In this document: one piece after another, positions 35,977 through 45,360 of the stretch
How the letters are laid out: every line of letters begins with the position of its first letter
Numbering within the stretch: position 1 is the stretch's first letter
Source of the DNA: Deminuibacter sp966424055
Lineage (GTDB): Bacteria > Bacteroidota > Bacteroidia > Chitinophagales > Chitinophagaceae
DNA length: 64,000 nucleotides
Assembly: GCA_966424055.1 (NCBI GenBank)
Contig: CBJLMB010000008.1
Location: forward strand, 62,001 to 126,000
Reading direction: 5' to 3'
The notes under the pieces: model-generated
The model's database searches: none
The model's input: only the letters and a program-made list of their open reading frames with translations
Told to the model about the DNA's origin: nothing
Translations under genes and position numbers: made by a program

Positions 35977-38900
35977 CTATAAAGAAACATTAACACCAAT
36001 GGTCACGGTTTTACTAAGAGGCATGGCGCCATAATCACCCGGCAACGGGTAACTGCCATCGCCGCTGATATTGGTGTTCTGCGCTTCGGGGTTAACACCG
36101 CCTTTATACCGGTCATGGCCAAACCAGTTTTGTACAGACACATAAATACGCGCTGCACTTATTGAACTGGTCCTGATCATCCGTTTAAGGTTATAACCCA
36201 GTGTTATATTCTGGATACGCCAGAAATCACTGGAATAAAGCCAGTCTGAGGTGAAATACGGAATGGTATAAGCCGCTGATATCTTTCCTCTTGGTGCATC
36301 CGGGTTCTGGTTCTGTGTTGTCCACCTGTCGCGCCAGATACCCAGTGTGGTAGCAGCACCATTGGCCGGGTTATCGATCGCCCTGCCCAGGAAAGACATA
36401 ATGGAACCTCCCTGCTGACCATACACCTGGATGCTGAGATCAAGGTCTTTATAACGGAAATTATTGGTCATACCCCAGGTGTATTTCGGGTTGGGTTGGC
36501 CTGCTACCACCCTGTCGCTGGCATCGATGATACCGTCGTGGTTGGCATCAACATATTTCGTGTCGCCCAGGGTTTGCTTATTCAGCTTGGCCACTTTGCT
36601 ATCGGCCATATCAGCAGTGGTTAGCACACCATCTGTTTTGATAACATAATAACTGAACATAGGCAATCCCTTCTGCAACAGGAACGGTGGATTGCCTCCA
36701 TAGTTGGAAGGAATATTGATAGAATTGCCATCAGGCCCCAATGAAAGCACTTTGTTGTTATTAAAAGCAATATTGGCATTGGTGGTCCACTGGAAAGTTC
36801 TGCCATTGATATTAACTGTATTCAGGCCCAGCTCAAGCCCCCTGTTCATAACAGCGCCGATATTCTGCAGGCTGGAGGTAAACCCCGTTGCAGCAGGTAC
36901 AGGCACATTCAGCAACAGGCTGGTATTCTTTTTTTCATATACATCCATTGTAAAAGAGATGCGGTTATTCAGCACGCTGGCATCCAGTCCTGCATCATAG
37001 GTGTTCGATGTTTCCCAGGCCAGTGTGGGGTTGGGTAAACCAGAAGGTATTTGCCCAGTAGCCACTACAGGTGCCGTTCCGCCAAAGCTGTAGTTGCCGC
37101 CGGTTAAAGTAGGTATAGAAGCATAGTCGCCGATATTGTTACTGCCCGAGCGGCCCCAGCTCACACGCAGTTTAAGATCGTTGATAAACCCCAATGAATG
37201 CATGAAAGGCTCCTGCGAAATACGCCAGCCCACCGAAGCCGATGGAAAGGTACCCCACTGGTTGGCTTTGCCAAACCGCGACGATCCATCCCTGCGCACC
37301 GAAGCGGTAAGCAGGTACTTTCCATCATAACTGTATTGCACCCTGGAATAGTACGACAGCAGTGCATTATTGGTTTCAGTAGTAGTACCGGTTACCGTAA
37401 CACCTGCCGTGCTGGGAATGGCATTGTTGATGGTGGTAATAATATTATTGGCAAACCCGCCGGCCGTGCTCAACGAAAAATTTTCGTAATGCACATAGCT
37501 GTACGACATGCCAGCCACTGCCGCAACACTATGTTTGCCGGCAAAAATATGGTTGTAATTAAGCGTGTTCTCATTTACAATATTCTGTTTTTTAAACCCG
37601 CTGTACGATCCTGATGCACCTTTACCAGGCGAGTTGAGCCGGTCGGTGATATTACCGCTCACAAAATCTGAAATGTATTTTTTGGTATCCTGGTTGTTCT
37701 CATCATAATTGATAGTGGATTTAATGGAAAGACCACTGGCAACCTGGTATTCGCCGTACATCGAAAACAGGATACGTGTTGTTTTGATAAGATTGATGGA
37801 GTTGAGCATCTGCGCAACAGGACTGATATTGGAGTTGGCCCAGCCATAGGTTTGATTTTTACCGGCGCCGGTGTTAATGCCAGCTGTATCTTCTACAATA
37901 GGCACCATATTATACAGCTTCATCAGCTGGTTATCTTTACCTTCTGCACCGGGAGTATTGGTTTCTGAATAAGTGGGTGCCAGGTTAAAACCCAGCTTTA
38001 GTTTCTTGCTGGCATTCACTTCCAGGTTGGCACGTGCGCTGTAATTGCGATAACCTGAATTAACCAGCGTGCCCGATTGATTTAAATAACCGCCGGAAAC
38101 AAAATAGCGTACGAATTCAGTTCCGCCGCTTGCAGAGAGTTCAGCATTCTGAAAAGGCGCATTCCTGAATGCCTCATCCTGCCAGTTAACAAACCGAAGT
38201 CCCGGATGCCCGGGCATTGACCAGCGGTCATCAGGCATGTACACCACATTATAAGCGCCCGGGGCAAGCCCCAGTATTGCCCTTCGCTGATCGTTGGTTT
38301 GATCGGCTGTTCTGCCGGTACCTGAGCTTACCCATTTGGCATTCTCCAGTTCTGTGGCTTCTTTAATCCATTCATCTGCACTCAACACATCCATTTTTTT
38401 GGCCACCTTGCTGGTGCCGGTATAGGCGTTCACATTGATACGGGCTTTCCCTACCTGCCCTCTCTTGGTAGTAATGATCACTACGCCGTTGGCGGCACGG
38501 GAGCCGTAAATGGCACCGGCAGCCGCATCTTTCAGTACCTGGATGCTTTCTATATCATTGGGATTGATATTGTTCAACGGGTTGCCGGTAAAACCTCCTG
38601 CTGCATTCTGGCCAACCACATCCAGTGGAAAACCGTCAATCACATACAGGGGTTCTGTTCCGGCAGTGATAGAACCGGCGCCCCTCACCTGTATGCTCAG
38701 GCCTGCGCCCGGCATGCCCGTTTGCTGCCGTACCTGTACACCCGCCATCTGGCCGATCATGGCCTGATCGATGCGTGCGATGGGCTTTTCTTCCAGCTTC
38801 CTGGCATCAAAACTGGCTACAGCGCCTGTGATATCCTTTTTTTTCTGCGAACCATAACCTACCACGATCACATCATTCAGTGACTTTACTGAAGACGTCA

Positions 38901-39234
38901 TTGTGACATTTAAAACAGGCTGGTTTTTAACTTCCTGCTCCTGGTTATTGTACCCGACATAGGAATAGAGCAGCGTTGCACCGGGCGGTACTTCTGCCTG
39001 GTAATTGCCGCCGGCATCTGAAACACCCGCAACAGCCCCGCCTTTAATTTGTATGGAAATACCAGCCAGCGGTTTGCCGGTATCATCTGTGATCTTTCCC
39101 GATACCCTGATCTTTTTATGGGAAGCAGTTTCAGCAGCCTTTGCCTGGGCACGGATTAGTTGAGGTGGTGACAACAGTGCACAGAGCAGTGAAGCGGATA
39201 ATACACTCCGCAAGAAGCAAGCTCGTTTTTTCAT
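35977..39234 (-). CDS. SusC/RagA-type TonB-linked outer-membrane receptor (pectin locus)
   Basis: Oligosaccharide importer of 1085 residues from the ATG at 39234 (an upstream in-frame start at 39255 would precede a good signal peptide and is not needed). Order: signal (FLRSVLSASLLCALLSPPQLIRAQA), carboxypeptidase-regulatory domain (VSGKITDDTGKPLAGISIQIKGG), NDVIVVGYGSQKKKDITG, plug (IQVRGAGSITAGTEPLYVIDGFPL, IQVLKDAAAGAIYGSRAANGVVIITTKRG), barrel ending GVNVSL. First gene of the minus-strand pectin operon and divergent from GH78, so the 285-bp gap 39235-39519 should hold both promoters. No local regulator gene was found for it. Confidence 0.96.
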   Translation of the reverse strand: MKKRACFLRSVLSASLLCALLSPPQLIRAQAKAAETASHKKIRVSGKITDDTGKPLAGISIQIKGGAVAGVSDAGGNYQAEVPPGATLLYSYVGYNNQEQEVKNQPVLNVTMTSSVKSLNDVIVVGYGSQKKKDITGAVASFDARKLEEKPIARIDQAMIGQMAGVQVRQQTGMPGAGLSIQVRGAGSITAGTEPLYVIDGFPLDVVGQNAAGGFTGNPLNNINPNDIESIQVLKDAAAGAIYGSRAANGVVIITTKRGQVGKARINVNAYTGTSKVAKKMDVLSADEWIKEATELENAKWVSSGTGRTADQTNDQRRAILGLAPGAYNVVYMPDDRWSMPGHPGLRFVNWQDEAFRNAPFQNAELSASGGTEFVRYFVSGGYLNQSGTLVNSGYRNYSARANLEVNASKKLKLGFNLAPTYSETNTPGAEGKDNQLMKLYNMVPIVEDTAGINTGAGKNQTYGWANSNISPVAQMLNSINLIKTTRILFSMYGEYQVASGLSIKSTINYDENNQDTKKYISDFVSGNITDRLNSPGKGASGSYSGFKKQNIVNENTLNYNHIFAGKHSVAAVAGMSYSYVHYENFSLSTAGGFANNIITTINNAIPSTAGVTVTGTTTETNNALLSYYSRVQYSYDGKYLLTASVRRDGSSRFGKANQWGTFPSASVGWRISQEPFMHSLGFINDLKLRVSWGRSGSNNIGDYASIPTLTGGNYSFGGTAPVVATGQIPSGLPNPTLAWETSNTYDAGLDASVLNNRISFTMDVYEKKNTSLLLNVPVPAATGFTSSLQNIGAVMNRGLELGLNTVNINGRTFQWTTNANIAFNNNKVLSLGPDGNSINIPSNYGGNPPFLLQKGLPMFSYYVIKTDGVLTTADMADSKVAKLNKQTLGDTKYVDANHDGIIDASDRVVAGQPNPKYTWGMTNNFRYKDLDLSIQVYGQQGGSIMSFLGRAIDNPANGAATTLGIWRDRWTTQNQNPDAPRGKISAAYTIPYFTSDWLYSSDFWRIQNITLGYNLKRMIRTSSISAARIYVSVQNWFGHDRYKGGVNPEAQNTNISGDGSYPLPGDYGAMPLSKTVTIGVNVSL

Positions 39235-39519
39235 ATAGCCAATTATTTTAAACAATCAGTTGCGCGTCCTAAAGCTATACTGACTGTTTATAAAAATCAT
39301 CCTGTTCCATCCTGCAAAACAGGTGTTATTTAGACACTTTATATTTCTATGCTTCTTGATGACGAAATAATACCCACCGGTGCGCGCAATACGCATCCAT
39401 TGTCTCTGCAGCATTTACCGGCCGGCACATACCAAAGTACCAACACTGACCCGGAAAGTACAGGATGGTTACCCAAGCGGTTCATGTTATATTTAACTAT
39501 TACTACAAATTGCTTGTTT

Positions 39520-42252
39520 ATGAAAAAAATGGCTTTGCTATGCCTGTTGCTACACGGCATACTTGTTCATTGCGCAGCTCAAATATCTGTTGGCTCTTTA
39601 TTATGTGAAAACCGTATCAATCCGGTTTGTATCGATGTTTCACAGCCGGTTCTCAGCTGGCAACTGTCTGGCAGCAGAAGAAATATCCATCAGTCTGCAT
39701 ACGAAATACATGTGGCAGCATCTGAAAAAGAGGTGCAGCAATCAAAGCAACTGGTATGGAGCAGTGGTAAAATAAATTCAGACCAGTCCGTACATATCCC
39801 TTATACCGGTGCAGCCCTGCAGGCAGGAAGGCGTTATTACTGGCAGGTGCGTGTTTGGGACGATGCGGGGCAGGCCTCTGCCTGGAGCCCTGTTGCACAG
39901 TGGCAGATGGGCCTGCTGCAGGCAGAGGCATGGAAAGCCAGCTGGATAGAACCCCATACTATACAAGACAACCAGCAACACGCCAATCCATTGTTCCGTA
40001 AAACATTTAAGGCAGGTAAAAAAATACGTTCCGCTACGGCTTATATTACCACCCGGGGTTTATATGAAGCCTGTATCAACGGCAAGCGGGTGGGCGACGC
40101 TTACCTGTCGCCTGGCTGGACCAGCTATGAAAAAAGACTGCAATACCAGCAATACGATGTTACCAGCCTGCTGCAACAGGGCAGTAATGCCATTGGTGTT
40201 AGCCTGGGCAATGGCTGGTACAGCGGCTATCTCACCTGGAGCGGTAAAAACAATTTCTTTGGTGCCAAAATAGCCCTGCTGTTCCAGCTGGATATTCAAT
40301 ATACCGATGGCACCAGTGAACAGGTTGTTTCAGACAACAGCTGGAAATCTTCTACAGGAAGCATACTCAGCTCAGAAATATACCATGGCGAAACCATCGA
40401 TGCCCGTAAAGAAAAAGAAGGATGGTGTACTGCATCGTACAACGACAATGACTGGAGCGGTGTACAGCTGAGCAGCGATAACAGTAAAACCAACCTGGTA
40501 GCAACCATCAATGAACCCATCAAAAAACATGAACAGTTTAAACCGGTAAAAATATTCACCACACCGGCAGGTGAAAAAGTGATCGATTTTGGCCAGAACC
40601 TGGTGGGATGGGTAGAAGTGAAACTGCAAGGCAATGCAGGTGACAGCATCACCCTGCTGCATGCGGAAGTGCTGGACAAACAAGGAAATTTCTATACAGA
40701 AAACCTGCGCTCTGCCAAACAGAAAAATACCTATATCCTTAAAGGCGGTGGCACAGAAGTATTTGAACCGCATTTTACTTTCCAGGGATTCCGTTATATT
40801 AAAATAGAAAACTGGAAAGGCGATATCGGCCCGGATAATTTTACCGCCATTGCCCTGTATTCTGATATGCCGGCCACAGGCAGCTTTAGCTGTTCCAATC
40901 CGCTTATCAACCAGCTGCAACACAATATCCAATGGGGCCAGCGCGGTAATTTTTTAGATGTACCTACAGATTGCCCGCAACGTGATGAAAGACTGGGATG
41001 GACCGGCGATGCGCAGGTATTTTCCCGCACAGCAGCTTATAACCGGCAGGTGAATAATTTCTTTGCCAAATGGCTGAAAGATGTGGCAGCCGATCAGCGT
41101 GCCGATGGCAGCGTACCTTTTGTGGTTCCCAATGTACTGGGCAAGGATGCCTGCGGTTCGGCCGGCTGGTCAGATGTAGCCACTATTGTTCCCTGGAATA
41201 TGTACCTGGCCTATGATGACAAACGCCTGCTGGAACAACAATACCCCAGCATGAAGGCCTGGGTGGATTATATGCAGCACCAGAGCGTGCATGATTTATG
41301 GAACACCGGTTTTCATTTTGGCGACTGGCTGTTTTATCACCCTGATGATGATAATGATGGGCGTGCAGCCATCACAGATAAATACCTTATTGCACAATGC
41401 TTTTATGCACACTCTACCCAACTGCTCATCAATGCAGCACAGGTGCTCGGTAAAACAGTTGATGCAACAGCCTATACACAGCTGTTGCAGCGTATTAAAC
41501 AGGCATTCGTAAAAGAATACCTTACCCCCAACGGCCGGCTGGTATCCAGCTCACAAACCGCTTATGTACTGGCGCTGAATTTTGATATGCTGCCGGAAGA
41601 ACTGCGTGCACAGGCCGCAAAAAGACTGGTGGATAATATCAAGAGCTATAATACCCATCTTACCACCGGTTTTCTCGGCACACCTTACCTGTGCCATGTG
41701 CTTACCCGTTTCGGGTACAATGATATAGCCTATGCACTGCTGTTGCAGGATACTTATCCATCCTGGCTGTACCCGGTTAAAATGGGCGCCACCACTATCT
41801 GGGAAAGATGGGATGGAGAAAAACCAGACCACAGTTTTGAAAATGCCGGTATGAATTCTTTTAACCACTATGCCTATGGTGCTATCGGCGACTGGATGTA
41901 CCGTGTAATTGCCGGTATCGATACAAAAGAAGATGGCGCCGGTTACCGGAAAATCATTATTCATCCACATCCCGGTGGTTCGCTTACGCAGGCAGAAGGA
42001 CAGCTTAAAACCTATTACGGTAACATCAGATCTTCCTGGCAACTGCAAAACGGGCAGCTGACACTCGATGTGGAAATACCGGCCAACACAACAGCCAGCG
42101 TGTTTGTACCGGCAAAGAACAGTGATAGTATCCAAGAAGGTGGCCAAACGCTCAATGCCAGGAAAGAAATACGCCAGGTTAGCAGCGGGAATGGTTTTAC
42201 TGAACTGGAACTGGGCTCTGGTAAATACCATTTTACCGCCAGTGCACAATAA
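39520..42252 (+). CDS. GH78 alpha-L-rhamnosidase
   Basis: Secreted rhamnosidase of 910 residues from the ATG at 39520; the longer frame from 39349 lacks a signal peptide. Signal: MALLCLLLHGILVHCAAQ. Four N-terminal beta domains include the RAMNOSID_N-like stretch (PLFRKTFKAGKKIRSATAYITTRGLYEACINGKRVGDAYLSPGWTSY). The barrel carries TDCPQRDERLGWTGDAQVFSRTAAYN (E490 in the conserved acidic strip) and TTIWERWDGEKPDHSFENAGMNSFNHYAYGAIGDWMYRVIAG (E762). It frees L-rhamnose and is divergent from the susC of the pectin operon. Its end converges on the Lut gene. Confidence 0.95.
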   Translation: MKKMALLCLLLHGILVHCAAQISVGSLLCENRINPVCIDVSQPVLSWQLSGSRRNIHQSAYEIHVAASEKEVQQSKQLVWSSGKINSDQSVHIPYTGAALQAGRRYYWQVRVWDDAGQASAWSPVAQWQMGLLQAEAWKASWIEPHTIQDNQQHANPLFRKTFKAGKKIRSATAYITTRGLYEACINGKRVGDAYLSPGWTSYEKRLQYQQYDVTSLLQQGSNAIGVSLGNGWYSGYLTWSGKNNFFGAKIALLFQLDIQYTDGTSEQVVSDNSWKSSTGSILSSEIYHGETIDARKEKEGWCTASYNDNDWSGVQLSSDNSKTNLVATINEPIKKHEQFKPVKIFTTPAGEKVIDFGQNLVGWVEVKLQGNAGDSITLLHAEVLDKQGNFYTENLRSAKQKNTYILKGGGTEVFEPHFTFQGFRYIKIENWKGDIGPDNFTAIALYSDMPATGSFSCSNPLINQLQHNIQWGQRGNFLDVPTDCPQRDERLGWTGDAQVFSRTAAYNRQVNNFFAKWLKDVAADQRADGSVPFVVPNVLGKDACGSAGWSDVATIVPWNMYLAYDDKRLLEQQYPSMKAWVDYMQHQSVHDLWNTGFHFGDWLFYHPDDDNDGRAAITDKYLIAQCFYAHSTQLLINAAQVLGKTVDATAYTQLLQRIKQAFVKEYLTPNGRLVSSSQTAYVLALNFDMLPEELRAQAAKRLVDNIKSYNTHLTTGFLGTPYLCHVLTRFGYNDIAYALLLQDTYPSWLYPVKMGATTIWERWDGEKPDHSFENAGMNSFNHYAYGAIGDWMYRVIAGIDTKEDGAGYRKIIIHPHPGGSLTQAEGQLKTYYGNIRSSWQLQNGQLTLDVEIPANTTASVFVPAKNSDSIQEGGQTLNARKEIRQVSSGNGFTELELGSGKYHFTASAQ

Positions 42253-42261
42253 ATAAAACAA

Positions 42262-42315
42262 GCGATCCTGGTCAGTACGCCGGCAAACACAGGCTGCTGT
42301 GCTGATCAGGATTGC
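42262..42315. terminator. Inverted repeat between convergent GH78 and LutC-like genes
   Basis: GCGATCCTGGTCAG (42262-42275) and CTGATCAGGATTGC (42302-42315) form a 14-bp imperfect stem (two wobble pairs). On the minus strand it is followed by TTGTTTTATTTATT. It lies across the end of the LutC-like gene and between two convergent operons, a fitting place for a terminator. Stem seen, function inferred. Confidence 0.5.
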
Positions 42316-42896
42316 AATAAAAATACCGTCATGCTCTTGGGGCCATGTGCACCCAGTACAAGCGACTGTTCTATATCGGCTGTTTTAGAAGGCCCGGCAA
42401 TGAAAGAGCCGAAGCCATAATCATGCGGCAAAGCGGCCAGTTTGTTATATGCATCATGCATGGTAGCTACCAGCTGCTGCTGATCGAGCACTACTGCCAG
42501 GTTTTCGGTAATAAAGGGCACCGCTCTTTGCACCATTTCCTTCTCCGTAACCCATACCGCGCCGTTTTCGCATACACCCAGCAATGCGGGAATAATTGCC
42601 AGGTACACATCTTCCAGGCTGTGCGGGTCGGCAGTCTCCCAGCCTTTCTCGCCGATATGTTCCAGCTGTTGTACAGTGGTGATGGTGCGGCCATTGGTGA
42701 GCTGATGCGCCTGCAACAAGGCGATGATTTCCGTATAATTCCTCACCTGAAAAACATGCGCACCTATGCCCTGCAATAAAGCCATAAACTTATCAGGATC
42801 GGCAGCCTGCCCTGCAAACGCGCTAATATCGGGCAAAGAACTGGCCACCGGCTGGCTATTTCTCACTGCGGTCAATATTTTTTCCCTGCTGCTCAT
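42306..42896 (-). CDS. lutC: LutC-like LUD-domain protein (lactate utilization)
   Basis: Small LUD-family protein of 196 residues; with LutA and LutB it forms the lactate-oxidising complex that converts L-lactate to pyruvate in the cytoplasm. The family's closing blocks are readable: VYLAIIPALLGVCENGAVWVTEKE, and FGSFIAGPSKTADIEQSLVLGAHGPKSMTVFLL. It is the last gene of the train, 81 bp after LutB. Its position beside a rhamnose operon suggests it consumes lactate made from lactaldehyde; symbol by family and order. Confidence 0.88.
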   Translation of the reverse strand: MSSREKILTAVRNSQPVASSLPDISAFAGQAADPDKFMALLQGIGAHVFQVRNYTEIIALLQAHQLTNGRTITTVQQLEHIGEKGWETADPHSLEDVYLAIIPALLGVCENGAVWVTEKEMVQRAVPFITENLAVVLDQQQLVATMHDAYNKLAALPHDYGFGSFIAGPSKTADIEQSLVLGAHGPKSMTVFLLQS

Positions 42897-42977
42897 AGGA
42901 TCAATAGATCGTTCTTTTCTGAATTATTTTTTATTACCCGGATGTACAGTTTTCTCATCCACACCAACTGCAAGAAT

Positions 42978-44363
42978 TTACCTGCCAGCCTGCTTTTTAT
43001 TTTTACTGTACCATTCGCGGAATGATTGCTTGGGCGGAGCAGGCATTTCCCTTTGTTTATACCAGGGGTTCATCCTGTTATTCACTAGCCCCGGCATGCG
43101 GCGCAATACCCAGCGGCCCATTTTACCTGCTTTTTTATAGAGGCCGGGCTTTGACAATGTGGAAGCCATCACTTTCATCGCTGCAGTTTTAGATGCAGGA
43201 GAATAGCCTTCTTTTGTCAATACCTGCCGCCATTGATATAACTGGTTGTGAATATCAATTTTTACGGGACATACATTAGAGCAGGAGCCGCAAAGTGTTG
43301 AAGCAAAAGGCAGGTCGGCATACTGCTTCATATCCAGGTTAGGCGCCAGTATAGAACCGATAGGCCCTGCAATGGCCGTGTGGTAACTATGGCCGCCGCT
43401 TCTGCGGTATACCGGGCAAGTGTTCATACAAGCCGCACAGCGGATGCATTTCAGTGAATTGCGAAACTGCTCGCGCCCCAGCTGAACGCTGCGGCCATTG
43501 TCCACAATCACAATATGCATTTCCTGCCCGGGCCTGGGTTTGGCAAAATGACTGGAATAGGTGGTAATAGGCTGCCCTGTTGCACTACGGGTTAACAGGC
43601 GCAGAAAAACGCCCAGGTGTTTGCGTTGCGGAATGATCTTCTCTATCCCCATACAGGCAATATGCACATCGGCAAGATGTGCGCCCATATCGGCATTGCC
43701 TTCATTGGTGCATACCACAAATTCGCCTGTTTCGGCGATGGCAAAATTTACACCGGTAATAGCCAGCTTACGGGTTAAAAAAGTTTCACGCAGGTGCAGT
43801 CTTGCCGCATTGGTTAAAAACTGCGGATCGGCATTGCCTGCGGGTGTGTGCAGGTGCTGATGGAACAGCTCGCCGATCTCTTCTTTCTTTTTATGAATAC
43901 AGGGCAACACAATATGGCTAGGCGGTTCTTTGGCCAGCTGAACAATGCGCTCGCCCAGGTCGGTATCGATCACTTCAATCTGTTGCTGTGCAAGGTATTC
44001 ATTCAGGTGGCATTCTTCTGTAAGCATAGACTTGCTTTTCACCATCCTGTTCACACCATGCCTGCGCAGTAAACCCAATACAATTTCATTGTGCTCCCGG
44101 GCATCTGCAGCCCAATGAACAGTAACGCCATTTTCCCTGGCTTTATTTTCAAATTGGATAAGATACTCGCTCAGCTGCGATAATACATTGTACTTGATCT
44201 GTGAAGCAGCTTCCCGCAGTTGTTCCCATTCAGGTACTTGCCAGGCCATTTTATCACGTTTCTGCCTGATCCACCAAAGTGTTTTATCATGCCAGTCTAC
44301 ACGGGCTTCATCAGCATTAAAAGCATCAGATAAAGCGGCATGGGTTTTATGTGGCTGTTGCAT
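42978..44363 (-). CDS. lutB: LutB-like iron-sulfur protein (lactate utilization)
   Basis: Electron-transfer subunit of the LutABC lactate dehydrogenase, 461 residues. An N-terminal LUD domain (VTVHWAADAREHNEIVLGLLRRHGVNRMVKSKSMLTEECHLNEYL, FAIAETGEFVVCTNEGNADM) is followed by a ferredoxin-like pair of 4Fe-4S motifs: CIRCAACMNTCPVYR and CGSCSNVCPVKIDI. The DUF3390-like tail follows. It comes 229 bp after LutA, a larger gap than in most lut operons; a small stem (AAACGGC-ata-GCCGTTT at 44472-44488) lies in the gap. Confidence 0.93.
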   Translation of the reverse strand: MQQPHKTHAALSDAFNADEARVDWHDKTLWWIRQKRDKMAWQVPEWEQLREAASQIKYNVLSQLSEYLIQFENKARENGVTVHWAADAREHNEIVLGLLRRHGVNRMVKSKSMLTEECHLNEYLAQQQIEVIDTDLGERIVQLAKEPPSHIVLPCIHKKKEEIGELFHQHLHTPAGNADPQFLTNAARLHLRETFLTRKLAITGVNFAIAETGEFVVCTNEGNADMGAHLADVHIACMGIEKIIPQRKHLGVFLRLLTRSATGQPITTYSSHFAKPRPGQEMHIVIVDNGRSVQLGREQFRNSLKCIRCAACMNTCPVYRRSGGHSYHTAIAGPIGSILAPNLDMKQYADLPFASTLCGSCSNVCPVKIDIHNQLYQWRQVLTKEGYSPASKTAAMKVMASTLSKPGLYKKAGKMGRWVLRRMPGLVNNRMNPWYKQREMPAPPKQSFREWYSKNKKQAGR

Positions 44364-44592
44364 ACTTCCCTACTTTTCCTTTTACCGGTGCCTACATGTG
44401 CAGGCGCACCAACTTACAGGTTTTTTATATTTTCATTGACAGCTGTGCATATACAGCACATAAAAAGGGTAAAACGGCATAGCCGTTTGGGGTTAATACA
44501 GGCTGCCCAAGCATGGCCATGGTAAAACGGCCTGCAATGCGGGAGGTATAGCGCCCGCTGTATACTAAAATAATCTTCCGGGCAATCAATAA

Positions 44593-45360
44593 CTACATGC
44601 CTGCACTGACAGGCTGTGCAGACATTACACTGCTGTTTAATATTTCCGCGATATGGATTACCCGAATATTGCTTTGCTGGCGGCGCAGAATGCCTTCCAG
44701 GTGCATCAGGCAACTCATATCAGCGCCGGTTATATATTCTACATTGTGCCGGGCATGATCGGCCACCCGGTCTTTCCCCATTTTTACAGAAACAGCTTCT
44801 TCGGCCACGCAAAAAGTACCGCCGAAACCACAGCATTCATCCATTCTGTCCAGCGTTACCAGGTCGATCCCTTTTACTTTCCGCAGCAATGCTTCAGGCT
44901 TGGAAAAAGGAGCCGCCACCAGTTCGCTCATCTGCGAAATATGCAGCCCTCTTTGTCCATGACAACTTTGGTGCATGCCTACCCGGTGAGGGAAACTGGC
45001 ATCCAGTTGTTCAATATGCAGCACATCTGTCAGGAATTCTGTAAGCTCATAGATCTTCTTCCTAATACCTGCGGCAGCTGTTTCGTTGGAAGGCGCATGC
45101 AGGTGATCTTTTATATGCAGGGTGCAGCTACCCGATGGACAAACAATATAATCGTACGCCTGGAAATTATTGACAAAATGTTCATTACAGTGCTGTGTCA
45201 GGTGCTCGTATCCTGAATTGGCCATTGGCTGCCCGCAACAGGTTTGCGCCATGGGAAATGCCACTTCACAACCCAGCTTTTCCAGCAGCTCCAGTGTGGC
45301 GATGCCCACCTGCGGGTAAAACTGGTCAACATAACAAGGTATAAAAAGTCCTATCGTCAT
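44593..45360 (-). CDS. lutA: LutA-like (Fe-S)-binding protein (lactate utilization)
   Basis: Lactate-oxidation subunit carrying two CCG domains, 255 residues, as in LutA. The CCG blocks are TCCGQPMANSGYE and ECCGFGGTFCV, with further Cys in CPSGSC and HQSCHGQRGLHI, typical of heterodisulfide-reductase-like non-cubane clusters. Its start overlaps the end of the FGGY kinase gene by 4 bp (ATGA-type junction), so the two are surely translated together. This physically ties lactate oxidation to rhamnose breakdown. Confidence 0.93.
   Translation of the reverse strand: MTIGLFIPCYVDQFYPQVGIATLELLEKLGCEVAFPMAQTCCGQPMANSGYEHLTQHCNEHFVNNFQAYDYIVCPSGSCTLHIKDHLHAPSNETAAAGIRKKIYELTEFLTDVLHIEQLDASFPHRVGMHQSCHGQRGLHISQMSELVAAPFSKPEALLRKVKGIDLVTLDRMDECCGFGGTFCVAEEAVSVKMGKDRVADHARHNVEYITGADMSCLMHLEGILRRQQSNIRVIHIAEILNSSVMSAQPVSAGM

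Noticed and set aside
39301..39338. Short inverted repeats (CCTGTT/AACAGG, GTGT/ACAC) between susC and GH78
   Set aside because: Arms of 4-6 bp are expected by chance in a 285-bp divergent gap; no second matching copy seen.
39349..39519. 57-residue N-terminal extension of GH78
   Set aside because: No signal peptide in the extension; a signal peptide starts at 39520.
44472..44488. Small stem AAACGGC-ata-GCCGTTT between lutA and lutB
   Set aside because: Only 7 bp, without a T tract; too weak to call a terminator or riboswitch.
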